A DNA stretch of 5,511 nucleotides from an uncultured Clostridia bacterium (lineage in GTDB: Bacteria > Bacillota > Clostridia > Oscillospirales > Butyricicoccaceae). The number at the start of each line of letters is the position of its first letter. Within the stretch, counting starts at the first letter, position 1. Shown here piece by piece: positions 1-5,511 of the stretch. Where the stretch lies: NCBI GenBank assembly GCA_947856675.1, contig CANUCM010000028.1:1-5511 (forward strand), written 5' to 3'. The position numbers and the translations under genes were made by a program. Below the pieces are notes generated by a model. The model ran no database searches. It was given only the letters and a program-made list of their open reading frames with translations, and was not told the origin of the DNA.

Positions 1-885
1 GCCGGCATCCCCGTCATCATCTCGCACCTTAAGGTGCTGGGCAAAAAGAACGAGGGCAAAAGCGAGCAGGTCCTGCGCGTCATCGAGCAGGCCAACCGCG
101 AGGGCGTGTTCGTGCGCGCCGACCAGTACCCGTTTATCGCGGGCTCGGCCCCGATGGTGTCGCAAATCCCGCCCAAGTACCTGACAGGCGGCGTGGCGGC
201 CCTGATGGAGCAGCTGACCGATCCCGCGCTGCGCGAGCGCATCCGCTACTCGGTGTTCCACGAAACCGGGGAGTTTGAAAGCGGCTTTTACCAGGCGGGC
301 TACGAGGGCTGCCTGATTGCCGAGTCGGCCATGACGCCGCAGCACGTGGGCAAGACCCTCGCCCAGCTGGGCGAGGAGTGGGGCTGCGACGGGCTGGACG
401 CCGCCTGCCGCCTGCTGCGCGAAAACAACGGCTTTGTCCAGGGCATTTACTTCTCCCAGAACCAGAGCGACATGCAGCGCATCATCGCCCACCCCTATGT
501 CATGGGCGGCAGCGACTGGTCGGATTATTCCGAGCACTTCCCGCGCGACAAGCGCGCCGGCGGGCATCCGCGCGGCACGGGCACCTTTACCCGCCGCATC
601 GAGCTTGTGCGCGATCAGGGGCTTTTGACCCCCGAGCAGGTGATTCACAGCATGACCGGCCTGCCCGCCGAGGTGTCCGGCCTTGAGGGCATCGGCGTTT
701 TGCGCGAGGGCGCGCGCGCCGACCTGTGCGTGCTCGACTACGACAACGTGCGCTGCAACGCCGACTTTGACTTCCCCTTCCGCAAAAACGACGGCGTGGA
801 AACCGTGCTGGTCGGCGGCGCGGTCGCGGTGCGCGGCGGAGAGGCCACGGGCGTGAAAAACGGCGCGTTCCTGCGCCGCAAATAA
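1..885 (+). CDS. N-acyl-D-amino-acid deacylase (D-aminoacylase) family amidohydrolase, C-terminal part (5' truncated by window)
   Basis: This metal-dependent amidohydrolase is predicted to hydrolyse N-acyl-D-amino acids to a free D-amino acid and a carboxylate in the cytoplasm. The reading frame is open from base 1, so 294 codons are visible of a family that usually runs to about 480-550 residues; the GTG at 34 is internal. Family landmarks appear in order: ISHLKVLGKKN at the left edge (the His/Lys block on a barrel strand, His codon 25-27), DQYPFIAGS, the GSDW segment with the presumed catalytic Asp at codon 514-516, HPRGTGTF just after it (His codon 565-567), MTGLPAEVSGLEGIG, and the closing small beta domain with ADLCVLDYDNV and GVETVLVGGAVAVRGGE. 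The order and spacing match D-aminoacylases. The substrate side chain cannot be read from this half, and the N-terminal metal-binding histidines are outside the window. It lies 12 bases upstream of the FAH-family gene, probably in one operon. Confidence 0.88.
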   Translation, partial: AGIPVIISHLKVLGKKNEGKSEQVLRVIEQANREGVFVRADQYPFIAGSAPMVSQIPPKYLTGGVAALMEQLTDPALRERIRYSVFHETGEFESGFYQAGYEGCLIAESAMTPQHVGKTLAQLGEEWGCDGLDAACRLLRENNGFVQGIYFSQNQSDMQRIIAHPYVMGGSDWSDYSEHFPRDKRAGGHPRGTGTFTRRIELVRDQGLLTPEQVIHSMTGLPAEVSGLEGIGVLREGARADLCVLDYDNVRCNADFDFPFRKNDGVETVLVGGAVAVRGGEATGVKNGAFLRRK

Positions 886-893
886 GGGGGAGG
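884..893 (+). promoter_or_regulatory. Ribosome binding site of the FAH-family gene
   Basis: A purine run (AAGGGGGAGG) begins inside the TAA stop of the deacylase gene and ends four bases before the ATG at 898. The stop and the site overlap, which fits translation of the second gene from a shared message. It supports the ATG at 898 as the start. Confidence 0.7.
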
Positions 894-897
894 CGGC

Positions 898-1680
898 ATG
901 AAGCTGGCACGCGTCATGGACGAAAACGGGCGCATCCGCTCCGCCGTTTTGCAGAAAGAGAGCGCGCTTTTGTGGGACGGCGCTTTGTGGGACGGCGTTC
1001 CCGAAGAGTGCGGGCGCGCGCCCCTTTCCTCGCTGCGGCTGCTCGCGCCCGTTTTGCCGCCCAACATTGTGTGCGCAGGGCTTAACTACAAAAGCCACGC
1101 GCAGGAAAGCGGCATGGCGCTGCCGCCGCGTCCGCTGCTCTTTCTCAAGGCGACAACCAGCCTGTGCGGCCCGGAAGACGGCATCGTGCTGCCGCCCGCC
1201 GCGCCGGACGAGGTCGATTATGAAGCCGAGCTCGCCGTCGTCATCGGCCGGCGCGCCTGCGCCGTTTCGCCCGAGGACGCCCCGCGGTATGTGCTGGGCT
1301 TTACCTGCGCAAACGACGTAAGCGCCCGCGACTGCCAGCTGCGGCTCGACTCGCAGTGGGCGCGCGGCAAGTCCTTTGACACCTTCTGCCCGCTCGGCCC
1401 CTGCATCGAGACGCAGCCGCCCGCGCTGAGCTGCGAAATCACCGGCCGGCTCAACGGCGAGTGCGTGCAGAGCGCCCGGCTTTCAGACCTCATTTTCCCG
1501 CTGTGGGAGCTTGTCAGCTACTGCTCGCACCAGATGACGCTGCTGCCCGGCACGGTCATTTTAACGGGCACGCCGTCCGGCGTGGGCTTTGCCCGCACGC
1601 CGCCGCGCTATCTGCGCCCCGGCGACCGCTTTGAGGTCAGCATTTCGGGCATCGGCACGCTTTCAAACCCCGTGCGGTAA
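898..1680 (+). CDS. Fumarylacetoacetate hydrolase (FAH) family protein
   Basis: This complete 260-residue protein of the FAH superfamily acts on 2-keto acid or acylpyruvate-type substrates (hydrolysis, decarboxylation, hydration or isomerisation, depending on the member). It opens with MKLARV, typical of the small N-terminal domain (DUF2437 type) of the bacterial subgroup. The catalytic domain follows: CAGLNYKSHAQE with a His67/Glu70 pair, PLLFLKATTS, DYEAELAVVIG with Glu109 and Glu111, CANDVSARD with Asp140, QWARGKSFDTFCPLGP with Lys158, TGTPSGVG around 223-230, and a C-terminal PGDRFEVSISGIGTLSNPV. Glu109/Glu111/Asp140 match the divalent-metal triad, and the H-x-x-E pair and Lys match the lid dyad and lysine of FAHD1-type acylpyruvase/oxaloacetate decarboxylase, with nearly constant residue offsets. 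All key residues are present, so it should be active. The exact substrate is not determinable; linkage to a D-aminoacylase hints at breakdown of an amino-acid-derived keto acid (inference). It ends directly at the terminator. Confidence 0.93.
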   Translation: MKLARVMDENGRIRSAVLQKESALLWDGALWDGVPEECGRAPLSSLRLLAPVLPPNIVCAGLNYKSHAQESGMALPPRPLLFLKATTSLCGPEDGIVLPPAAPDEVDYEAELAVVIGRRACAVSPEDAPRYVLGFTCANDVSARDCQLRLDSQWARGKSFDTFCPLGPCIETQPPALSCEITGRLNGECVQSARLSDLIFPLWELVSYCSHQMTLLPGTVILTGTPSGVGFARTPPRYLRPGDRFEVSISGIGTLSNPVR

Positions 1681-1719
1681 AAAAATCCCCGGAGGGCACG
1701 CCCTCCGGGGTCTTTTTTT
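1679..1719. terminator. Bidirectional Rho-independent terminator between convergent genes
   Basis: A perfect 10-bp inverted repeat (CCCCGGAGGG at 1687-1696, CCCTCCGGGG at 1701-1710) encloses a four-base CACG loop. On the + strand it is followed by seven T (1713-1719); on the - strand the complement of 1685-1679 gives another seven T. It can therefore end transcription of the FAH-family gene and of the convergent DUF3841-like gene. Each T-tract touches the stop codon of the opposite gene: the A-run starts in the FAH gene's TAA (1678-1680), and the + strand T-run enters the TAA of the - strand gene (1718-1720). Confidence 0.93.
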
Positions 1720-2296
1720 ATTCTTCCAGCCACTCGCGGCGCAAGCACCACAAAGCCGCCTGCAAAGCGCCGGGCTTTGGGATATCCCCGCCCGCGCGCA
1801 CGCGCTCGCTGTGGTCAAACAGCGCGCGCCACGAGCGCACCACCTGCCCGCGCAGCTCGGGGTAAAAGGGCGTGAGCATAACGTCCTCGCATGTAAGGCC
1901 GCGCAGCGAAAGCTCGCGCTCAAAGGCGCGGCGCTCCTTCCCGCTGCGGCCCAGATACTTAAGCTGCAGCAGGCGGACAAAGTCGTACATATCAAAAAAC
2001 ACTGCCTGCGCGCGCGGCACGCGCAGCTTAAGAAGCTGCCCGCCGCCCGAAAGATCGGCGTTTTCCGGCGCGCCGAAGGCCCAGTAGGGAAACTCCGCCC
2101 CCTCGGGCGGGGGCACAAGCTCGCGCGCATACGCGCAAAAGCTGCGGTACACCGTCAGAAAGAGCGCGGCGCCCTCGCCGTACTTTTCCTTTACATAGCG
2201 CTCGCGCGAAAAGCACACGCCGTCGCGCAAAAGGGCCTGCACGACCGCGGGCTGCTGCGCCGAATATAAGATTATTGTATCACCCGGACAAGCCAC
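1718..2296 (-). CDS. DUF3841-like protein, second (promoter-distal) paralogue
   Basis: This 192-residue soluble protein has no signal peptide or membrane segment and its function is unknown. It resembles the DUF3841 family: a short N-terminal strand (TIILYSAQQ), RERYVKEKYGEG near 31-42, TVY at 48-50, PPPEGAEFPYWAF at 62-74, LLKLRVPRAQAVFFDMYDF at 88-106, LTPFYPELRG at 141-150, RSWRALFD at 154-161, and ALWCLRREWLEE at the C-terminus. The same landmarks in the same order occur in the gene just upstream, so the two are paralogues. The GTG at 2296 is the furthest upstream start possible: an in-frame TAA lies two codons before it, and a strong GGGAGGTG site sits eight bases away. The gene overlaps the upstream gene by 25 bases, suggesting coupled translation, and ends at the shared terminator. 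The segment equivalent to the neighbour's WGAMLNYSYLPESE has diverged to DFVRLLQLKYLGRSGKE. I name the family from memory of its motifs; a profile search would settle it. Confidence 0.75.
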   Translation of the reverse strand: MACPGDTIILYSAQQPAVVQALLRDGVCFSRERYVKEKYGEGAALFLTVYRSFCAYARELVPPPEGAEFPYWAFGAPENADLSGGGQLLKLRVPRAQAVFFDMYDFVRLLQLKYLGRSGKERRAFERELSLRGLTCEDVMLTPFYPELRGQVVRSWRALFDHSERVRAGGDIPKPGALQAALWCLRREWLEE

Positions 2297-2832
2297 GATT
2301 TACGCACCTCCCATAAAAGCCCGTACTGCGCGTCGCTGCCAAGCGACACGCTGTCGTCAAACAGCCGCGGCCAGCTGCTTAAAATCCCGCGCTTTATCTG
2401 CGGGTAAAAGGGCGTCATAAAAGCGCGCGCGTCGCTGACGCCGTAGTCCTCAAGCAGCCTGCGGTGCTCGCGCGCGTCGCGCTCGCTTTCCGGCAGGTAG
2501 GAATAGTTGAGCATGGCGCCCCATTTTGCAATATTGATGCCCGTGACAAGCCCCGGGTCGACCGAAAGCTCCAGAATGACGGTGCCCGGGCTTTTGAGCA
2601 TGGTGGCGCTGCGCTCAAAGGACACCCACACCGGAAGCTCGGCGTCCTCAGGGCGCGGGGGCGACGGGGGCAGGTGCTGCACGAGCCAGTCGTAGACCTC
2701 CAAAACGAGCGGCGCGTGCTCCTCGCCGAGGTCGTATTTTACAAACTCGCGCCGCGCGGTGTAGCGGCCGCAGCGCTCAAGCGTTTCCAGCACGCTTTCG
2801 TGCTGTTTTGTCCATACGGTGATGTTCGGCAA
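2272..2832 (-). CDS. DUF3841-like protein, first paralogue, TTG start
   Basis: This protein of 186 residues is predicted to be soluble and cytoplasmic, and its function is unknown. Motifs fit the DUF3841 family: ITVWTKQHESVLETL near the N-terminus, ARREFVKYDLGEEH, LEVYDWLVQHLPP at 44-56, AELPVWVSFE at 64-73, VILELSVDPG, WGAMLNYSYLPESE at 104-117, FMTPFYPQIKRGI at 138-150, SSWPRLFDDS at 152-161 and LLWEVRKSWL at 172-181. It aligns along its whole length with the following gene but keeps the LNY-x-YLPESE block that the other lacks. The frame is open far upstream, into the permease gene, but that extension is an Arg/Ala/His-rich shadow. TTG at 2832 is chosen because an AAAGAGGAGG site lies eight bases before it and because the start then agrees with the paralogue's N-terminus. 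It follows the permease stop by 32 bases, so it is probably co-transcribed with it. Confidence 0.77.
   Translation of the reverse strand: MPNITVWTKQHESVLETLERCGRYTARREFVKYDLGEEHAPLVLEVYDWLVQHLPPSPPRPEDAELPVWVSFERSATMLKSPGTVILELSVDPGLVTGINIAKWGAMLNYSYLPESERDAREHRRLLEDYGVSDARAFMTPFYPQIKRGILSSWPRLFDDSVSLGSDAQYGLLWEVRKSWLVRVIQ
2305..2312 (-). promoter_or_regulatory. Shine-Dalgarno site setting the GTG start at 2296
   Basis: The - strand reads GGGAGGTG, an extended match to the 16S rRNA tail, then eight bases (CGTAAATC), then GTG. The site lies inside the 3' coding end of the upstream paralogue. With the in-frame TAA at 2302-2300, it leaves little doubt about the start. Confidence 0.85.
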
Positions 2833-2840
2833 AGGCAGCG

Positions 2841-2850
2841 CCTCCTCTTT
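2841..2850 (-). promoter_or_regulatory. Shine-Dalgarno site setting the TTG start at 2832
   Basis: The - strand reads AAAGAGGAGG in the 32-base gap after the permease stop codon. Eight bases (CGCTGCCT) separate it from TTG at 2832-2830. An in-frame CTG at 2838 would be only two bases from the site, too close for initiation, so TTG is the best start. Confidence 0.75.
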
Positions 2851-2864
2851 TTGCAGCGTTTTGA

Positions 2865-5511
2865 TTATTCGGGGGCCTTGAGCGATTCGACCATGCTGAT
2901 GCGGCGCAGCGGGCGGCGCATGACGAGGTTGACGGCCAGGGCGAAGGCCATGGTCAAAACCCCCGACAGCACAAAGGACAAAGGCTCGATGTCGCGGCCG
3001 AACATGACCATGTCGACCTCGGCGGTGCGCACGACAAAGGCGTGCAGCGCGATGCCCAGCGCAAGCCCGCACAGCGTGCCGAAAAGGGCCAGAAGGTTGG
3101 TCTCGCGGAAGATGTAGCGGGCGACCTCGCTGCGGAAAAAGCCCAGGACCTTGATGGTGGCAAGCTCCTTTTCGCGCTCGGCGATGTTGATGCCCGTCAG
3201 GTTGTACAAAACGACAAAGGCCAGCGCCGCCGCCGACAAAATGAGCACGACGACGATGGTGTTGATGCTTTTGAGCATGTCGGAGAAGCTCTCCTCGAGC
3301 TCTTTGTTAAACTGCACGCCCGAGATGTTTTTTTCGCCCAGCAGGCGTTCGGCCAGCTCGTCGCGCGCCTCGTCGGTGTCGGCGCTTGTCACGGCCAGCA
3401 CCGAGGTGTATTCCGGCTGCGCGCCGAAAGCTTCGGCGTACACCTGCGCGGTCATATAGACATAGCCCTGCACATAGTTTTCCGTCACGCCCGTGACGGT
3501 GACGCTGGCGCGCCGGCCGTCGGCGTCCTCGATTTCGATGGTGTCGCCCGCCCCGGCGTCCAGCTTCTGCGACAGCTTTTCGGTGATGACGACGGCGCTT
3601 TCGCCTTCAAAGGGCACCGTCTCGTGGGTGCGCCGGTCGCGCAGCGTGACAAAGTCGGAAAGCGCCTGCGTCTCGCGCGGGACAAACAGCGTGGTCTCGC
3701 TGCGGTAGGCGCCGGTCTGCGCGTAGCCGGCTTCCATGTGCACGGCCAGCGTGCTTTCAAACGGCTCGCTTTCCAAAATGGCGCGCACGCGGAAATCGGT
3801 CTGGTCGTCGCTGTCGTGGCGCAGGCCGACGGTGGTGTCGTAGTTCCACAGCTCCTCAAACTGCTTGCCGATGATGGCGTTGATGCTGTCGCGCAGGCCG
3901 AAGCCGGTGACGAGCAGGGCGGTGCAGCCGGCCACGCCGATGACCGTCATAAAAAAGCGCTTTTTGTAGCGGATGAGGTTGCGGGCCGTTACCTTGTGGG
4001 TAAAGGGCATGCGTTTCCACAAAAAGCCGATGTGCTCGAGGAAAATGCGCTTGCCGGCCTTGGGGGCCTTGGGGCGCATGAGCAGGGCGGGCTGCTCGCG
4101 CAGGCTGCTGACGCAGGCGCCCAGCGTGGCGGCCAGCGCGCACAGAATGAGCGCCGAGGCCGACACCAGCGCGTACTGCGGGTTAAAGCGCAGCACGAGC
4201 GGCGGCAGCGTGTACATGATGCCGTAGGTCTTCCAGATGACCGACGGGAACAGCCGCAGGCCGATGGCAAGCCCGGCCGCGCTGCCCAAAAGCCCGGCCG
4301 CGCCGGCGTACAGCAGGTATTTGAAGCAGATGGCGGCGGGGCCGTAGCCCAGCGCCTTGAGCGTGCCGATCTGCACGCGCTGCTCCTCGACCATGCGCGT
4401 CATGCTGGTCAGCGTGACGAGCAGCGCCACGAGGAAGAAAAACAGCGGGAACACCGTGGCGATGGCGGCGACCTTGTCGGCGTTTTGCTTAAAGGACACG
4501 CACGAGAGGTTTTGCTCGCGCGTCATGACATACCACTGGGGCTTTTCGATTTTGTCGATTTCGGCCTGCGCGTCGCGGATTTCATACTCGCCGTCGAGCA
4601 GCTTTTCCTCGGCCTCGGCCTTGCCGGCCTCGTAGTCGGCCTCGCCCTGCGAAAGGGTCTGGCGCGCGTTTTCAAGCTCGCGCTCGCCCTTTTCAATTTC
4701 GCTCTCGGCGTTTTCCAGCTCGCGCTCGCCCTGCGCGATGCCGCTTTCGTACTGCGCGCGCCCCTCGTCCAGCTCCTGCTGGCCCTGCTCGAGCGCTATG
4801 CGCGAGCTCTCGAGCGTCTGGTAGGTTTCCTCCAGCGTCTGCGCGCCCTGCTCGTACTGCGCCACGGCTTCGTCGTACTGCGCAAGGGCCTGCTTCATTT
4901 CCTCGCTGACCGGCAGGCCCGAGGTGATGAGCAGGCGCAGCTGCTCCATCTGCTCGCGGTTTTGCTCAAGCTGCTGCCCGGCCGCGTCGAGCTCGGCTTT
5001 TGCCGCGTCGTACTGCGCCTTGCCCGCCTCGTACTGCCCGCGGCCCTCGTCGATTTCGGCCTGCGCCTGCGAAAGCTGCTGCGCGCCCTCGGTGCGCTGC
5101 GTTTCCAGCTCGGCGCGGCCCTGCGAAAGCTGCCGGCGCGCGAGGTTTAAGTCGCGCTCGCCGGCGGCGACCTCCGCCCGGCCGTTTAAAATCTCCTGCC
5201 AGGCGTCGTTGAGCTCGGCTTCGGCGCGCGCTTTTTCGCTTTCGTACTCGGCTTTGGCCTTGTCGAGCTCGGCCTGCGCCTGCTCAACAATTTGGCTGCG
5301 GCGCACAAGCACCTGGTCGACGGCCAGCTCCTCAAGGCTGTCGCACACGCCGTCGATGAGCGCGTCGTACTTGTCAGAATAAGCCTCAAGCTCCTGCGCG
5401 CCCTCGGCCAGCGCGCAGATTTCGGTAAAATAGTCAAAGGAAAACTGCTCCTGCGGCACAAACAGAATCAGCGCGACGCGGCCGTTGCCGATGGAGGCCT
5501 GCTCGCGCTCA
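2865..5511 (-). CDS. FtsX-like ABC transporter permease with long extracytoplasmic coiled-coil domain (N-terminus outside window)
   Basis: This is the membrane subunit of an ABC transporter of the MacB/FtsX type, thought in this family to transmit ATPase movement across the membrane rather than form a classical channel. The frame is open through the right edge; 881 codons are visible. Numbering from the GTG at 5459 (internal, not the start): an ectodomain start with FSFDYFTEICALAEGAQEL; coiled coil about 48-177; a break at LITSGLPVSEE (178-187); coiled coil about 188-305; membrane helices near 330-351, 378-402 and 428-452, with the cytoplasmic RVQIGTLKALGYG coupling motif after the first; a helix near 503-522; a second ectodomain about 523-730; helices near 733-754, 787-812 and 825-846, with REKELATIKVLGFF in between; and the end VESLKAPE. 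One more N-terminal helix is expected outside the window. No ATPase or substrate can be identified here. Two DUF3841-like genes follow closely. Confidence 0.9.
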   Translation of the reverse strand, partial: EREQASIGNGRVALILFVPQEQFSFDYFTEICALAEGAQELEAYSDKYDALIDGVCDSLEELAVDQVLVRRSQIVEQAQAELDKAKAEYESEKARAEAELNDAWQEILNGRAEVAAGERDLNLARRQLSQGRAELETQRTEGAQQLSQAQAEIDEGRGQYEAGKAQYDAAKAELDAAGQQLEQNREQMEQLRLLITSGLPVSEEMKQALAQYDEAVAQYEQGAQTLEETYQTLESSRIALEQGQQELDEGRAQYESGIAQGERELENAESEIEKGERELENARQTLSQGEADYEAGKAEAEEKLLDGEYEIRDAQAEIDKIEKPQWYVMTREQNLSCVSFKQNADKVAAIATVFPLFFFLVALLVTLTSMTRMVEEQRVQIGTLKALGYGPAAICFKYLLYAGAAGLLGSAAGLAIGLRLFPSVIWKTYGIMYTLPPLVLRFNPQYALVSASALILCALAATLGACVSSLREQPALLMRPKAPKAGKRIFLEHIGFLWKRMPFTHKVTARNLIRYKKRFFMTVIGVAGCTALLVTGFGLRDSINAIIGKQFEELWNYDTTVGLRHDSDDQTDFRVRAILESEPFESTLAVHMEAGYAQTGAYRSETTLFVPRETQALSDFVTLRDRRTHETVPFEGESAVVITEKLSQKLDAGAGDTIEIEDADGRRASVTVTGVTENYVQGYVYMTAQVYAEAFGAQPEYTSVLAVTSADTDEARDELAERLLGEKNISGVQFNKELEESFSDMLKSINTIVVVLILSAAALAFVVLYNLTGINIAEREKELATIKVLGFFRSEVARYIFRETNLLALFGTLCGLALGIALHAFVVRTAEVDMVMFGRDIEPLSFVLSGVLTMAFALAVNLVMRRPLRRISMVESLKAPE
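4545..5318 (-). other. Coiled-coil hairpin region of the permease, with degenerate internal repeats
   Basis: About 258 residues are almost entirely A, E, Q, R, K, L, D, G and Y, with no proline except in the central break. Glycines recur at spacings of 7, 11 or 14 residues (for example residues 93, 100, 114, 125, 139, 146 and 226, 233, 240, 258, 272, 279, 290 counting from the codon at 5459). Two internal repeats stand out: DEGRGQYEAGKAQ at 137-149 and DEGRAQYESGIAQ at 231-243; and GERELENA at 244-251 and 258-265, 14 residues apart. The break at 178-187 divides the region into two arms of similar length, suggesting an antiparallel helical hairpin outside the membrane. Similar glycine-spaced repeats are known in YhgE/Pip and related Firmicute membrane proteins. 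Confidence 0.8.

Noticed and set aside
34..36. GTG at 34 as the start of the deacylase gene.
   Set aside because: The frame is open upstream to base 1 and encodes the conserved ISHLKV block there, and the family is much longer; the gene is cut by the window edge.
1589..2269. A 226-codon + strand frame running through the terminator and opposite the second DUF3841-like gene.
   Set aside because: It overlaps the end of the FAH-family gene, crosses the terminator hairpin, and is codon-aligned antisense to the - strand gene. Its composition is typical of a shadow frame.
2833..2864. A promoter in the 32-base gap between the permease and the first DUF3841-like gene.
   Set aside because: The gap is filled by the ribosome site and stop codon context; no -35/-10 pair is recognisable.
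2833..3072. An 80-codon N-terminal extension of the first DUF3841-like gene.
   Set aside because: It lies within the permease coding region in another frame, is rich in Arg, His and Ala, and the paralogue has no matching extension; a good ribosome site sits just before TTG 2832.
2464..3117. A 217-codon + strand frame opposite the first DUF3841-like gene and the permease end.
   Set aside because: It is also codon-aligned antisense to the DUF3841-like gene and spans two unrelated - strand genes; no motif is recognisable.
3042..5150. A 702-codon open frame on the + strand, opposite the permease gene.
   Set aside because: Its codons lie exactly opposite the permease codons, so it stays open simply because the permease avoids TTA, CTA and TCA, as high-GC genomes do. 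The translation is low-complexity (A, R, L, G, H, V, Q) with no recognisable domain, while the opposite strand has clear FtsX motifs.
4545..5318. Repeated DNA words in this stretch as a CRISPR array or tandem DNA repeat.
   Set aside because: The similarity follows the codons of a coiled coil; copies are degenerate, irregularly spaced and lack unique spacers.
5457..5459. GTG at 5459 as the start of the permease gene.
   Set aside because: The frame continues to the window edge, and the expected N-terminal membrane helix of the family has not yet appeared, so the true start must be outside.

Overview
The window is GC-rich, with strongly G/C-biased third codon positions, few TTA/CTA/TCA codons and good Shine-Dalgarno sites. 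Together with the protein families present (a clostridial-style N-acyl-D-amino-acid deacylase, a FAH-family enzyme, a giant coiled-coil FtsX-like ABC permease and DUF3841-like proteins), this suggests a high-GC Firmicute, most likely a gut-type clostridial lineage (Oscillospirales/Christensenellales-like). That taxonomic placement is inference; there is no rRNA or other marker gene here.

Layout: two transcription units converge on one terminator. On the + strand, positions 1-885 hold the C-terminal 294 codons of an N-acyl-D-amino-acid deacylase/D-aminoacylase-type amidohydrolase, whose 5' end lies outside the window. Twelve bases later comes a complete fumarylacetoacetate hydrolase (FAH) family protein (898-1680). 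They look like a small catabolic operon: one enzyme frees D-amino acids from N-acylated forms, and the other acts on a 2-keto acid or acylpyruvate-like intermediate. A perfect 10-bp GC hairpin with seven U residues on either side (1679-1719) ends both converging units.

On the - strand, reading from the right edge, are: (i) a very large ABC transporter permease (5511-2865, N-terminus missing) with a long extracytoplasmic coiled-coil hairpin, two FtsX-type membrane blocks and a second, MacB-like ectodomain; (ii) after 32 bases, a DUF3841-like protein starting at TTG 2832; (iii) overlapping it by 25 bases, a second, divergent DUF3841-like protein starting at GTG 2296. Tight spacing and a shared terminator suggest that these three are co-transcribed. 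No ATPase gene is visible; if present it should lie beyond the right edge.

No tRNA, rRNA, CRISPR array, insertion sequence, riboswitch or phage-type gene was found, and no gene-free stretch exceeds about 40 bases. No convincing promoter is visible; both units probably start outside the window. I see no clear new multi-gene system. The most intriguing point is the pairing of two unlike DUF3841-type paralogues with the exporter-like permease.
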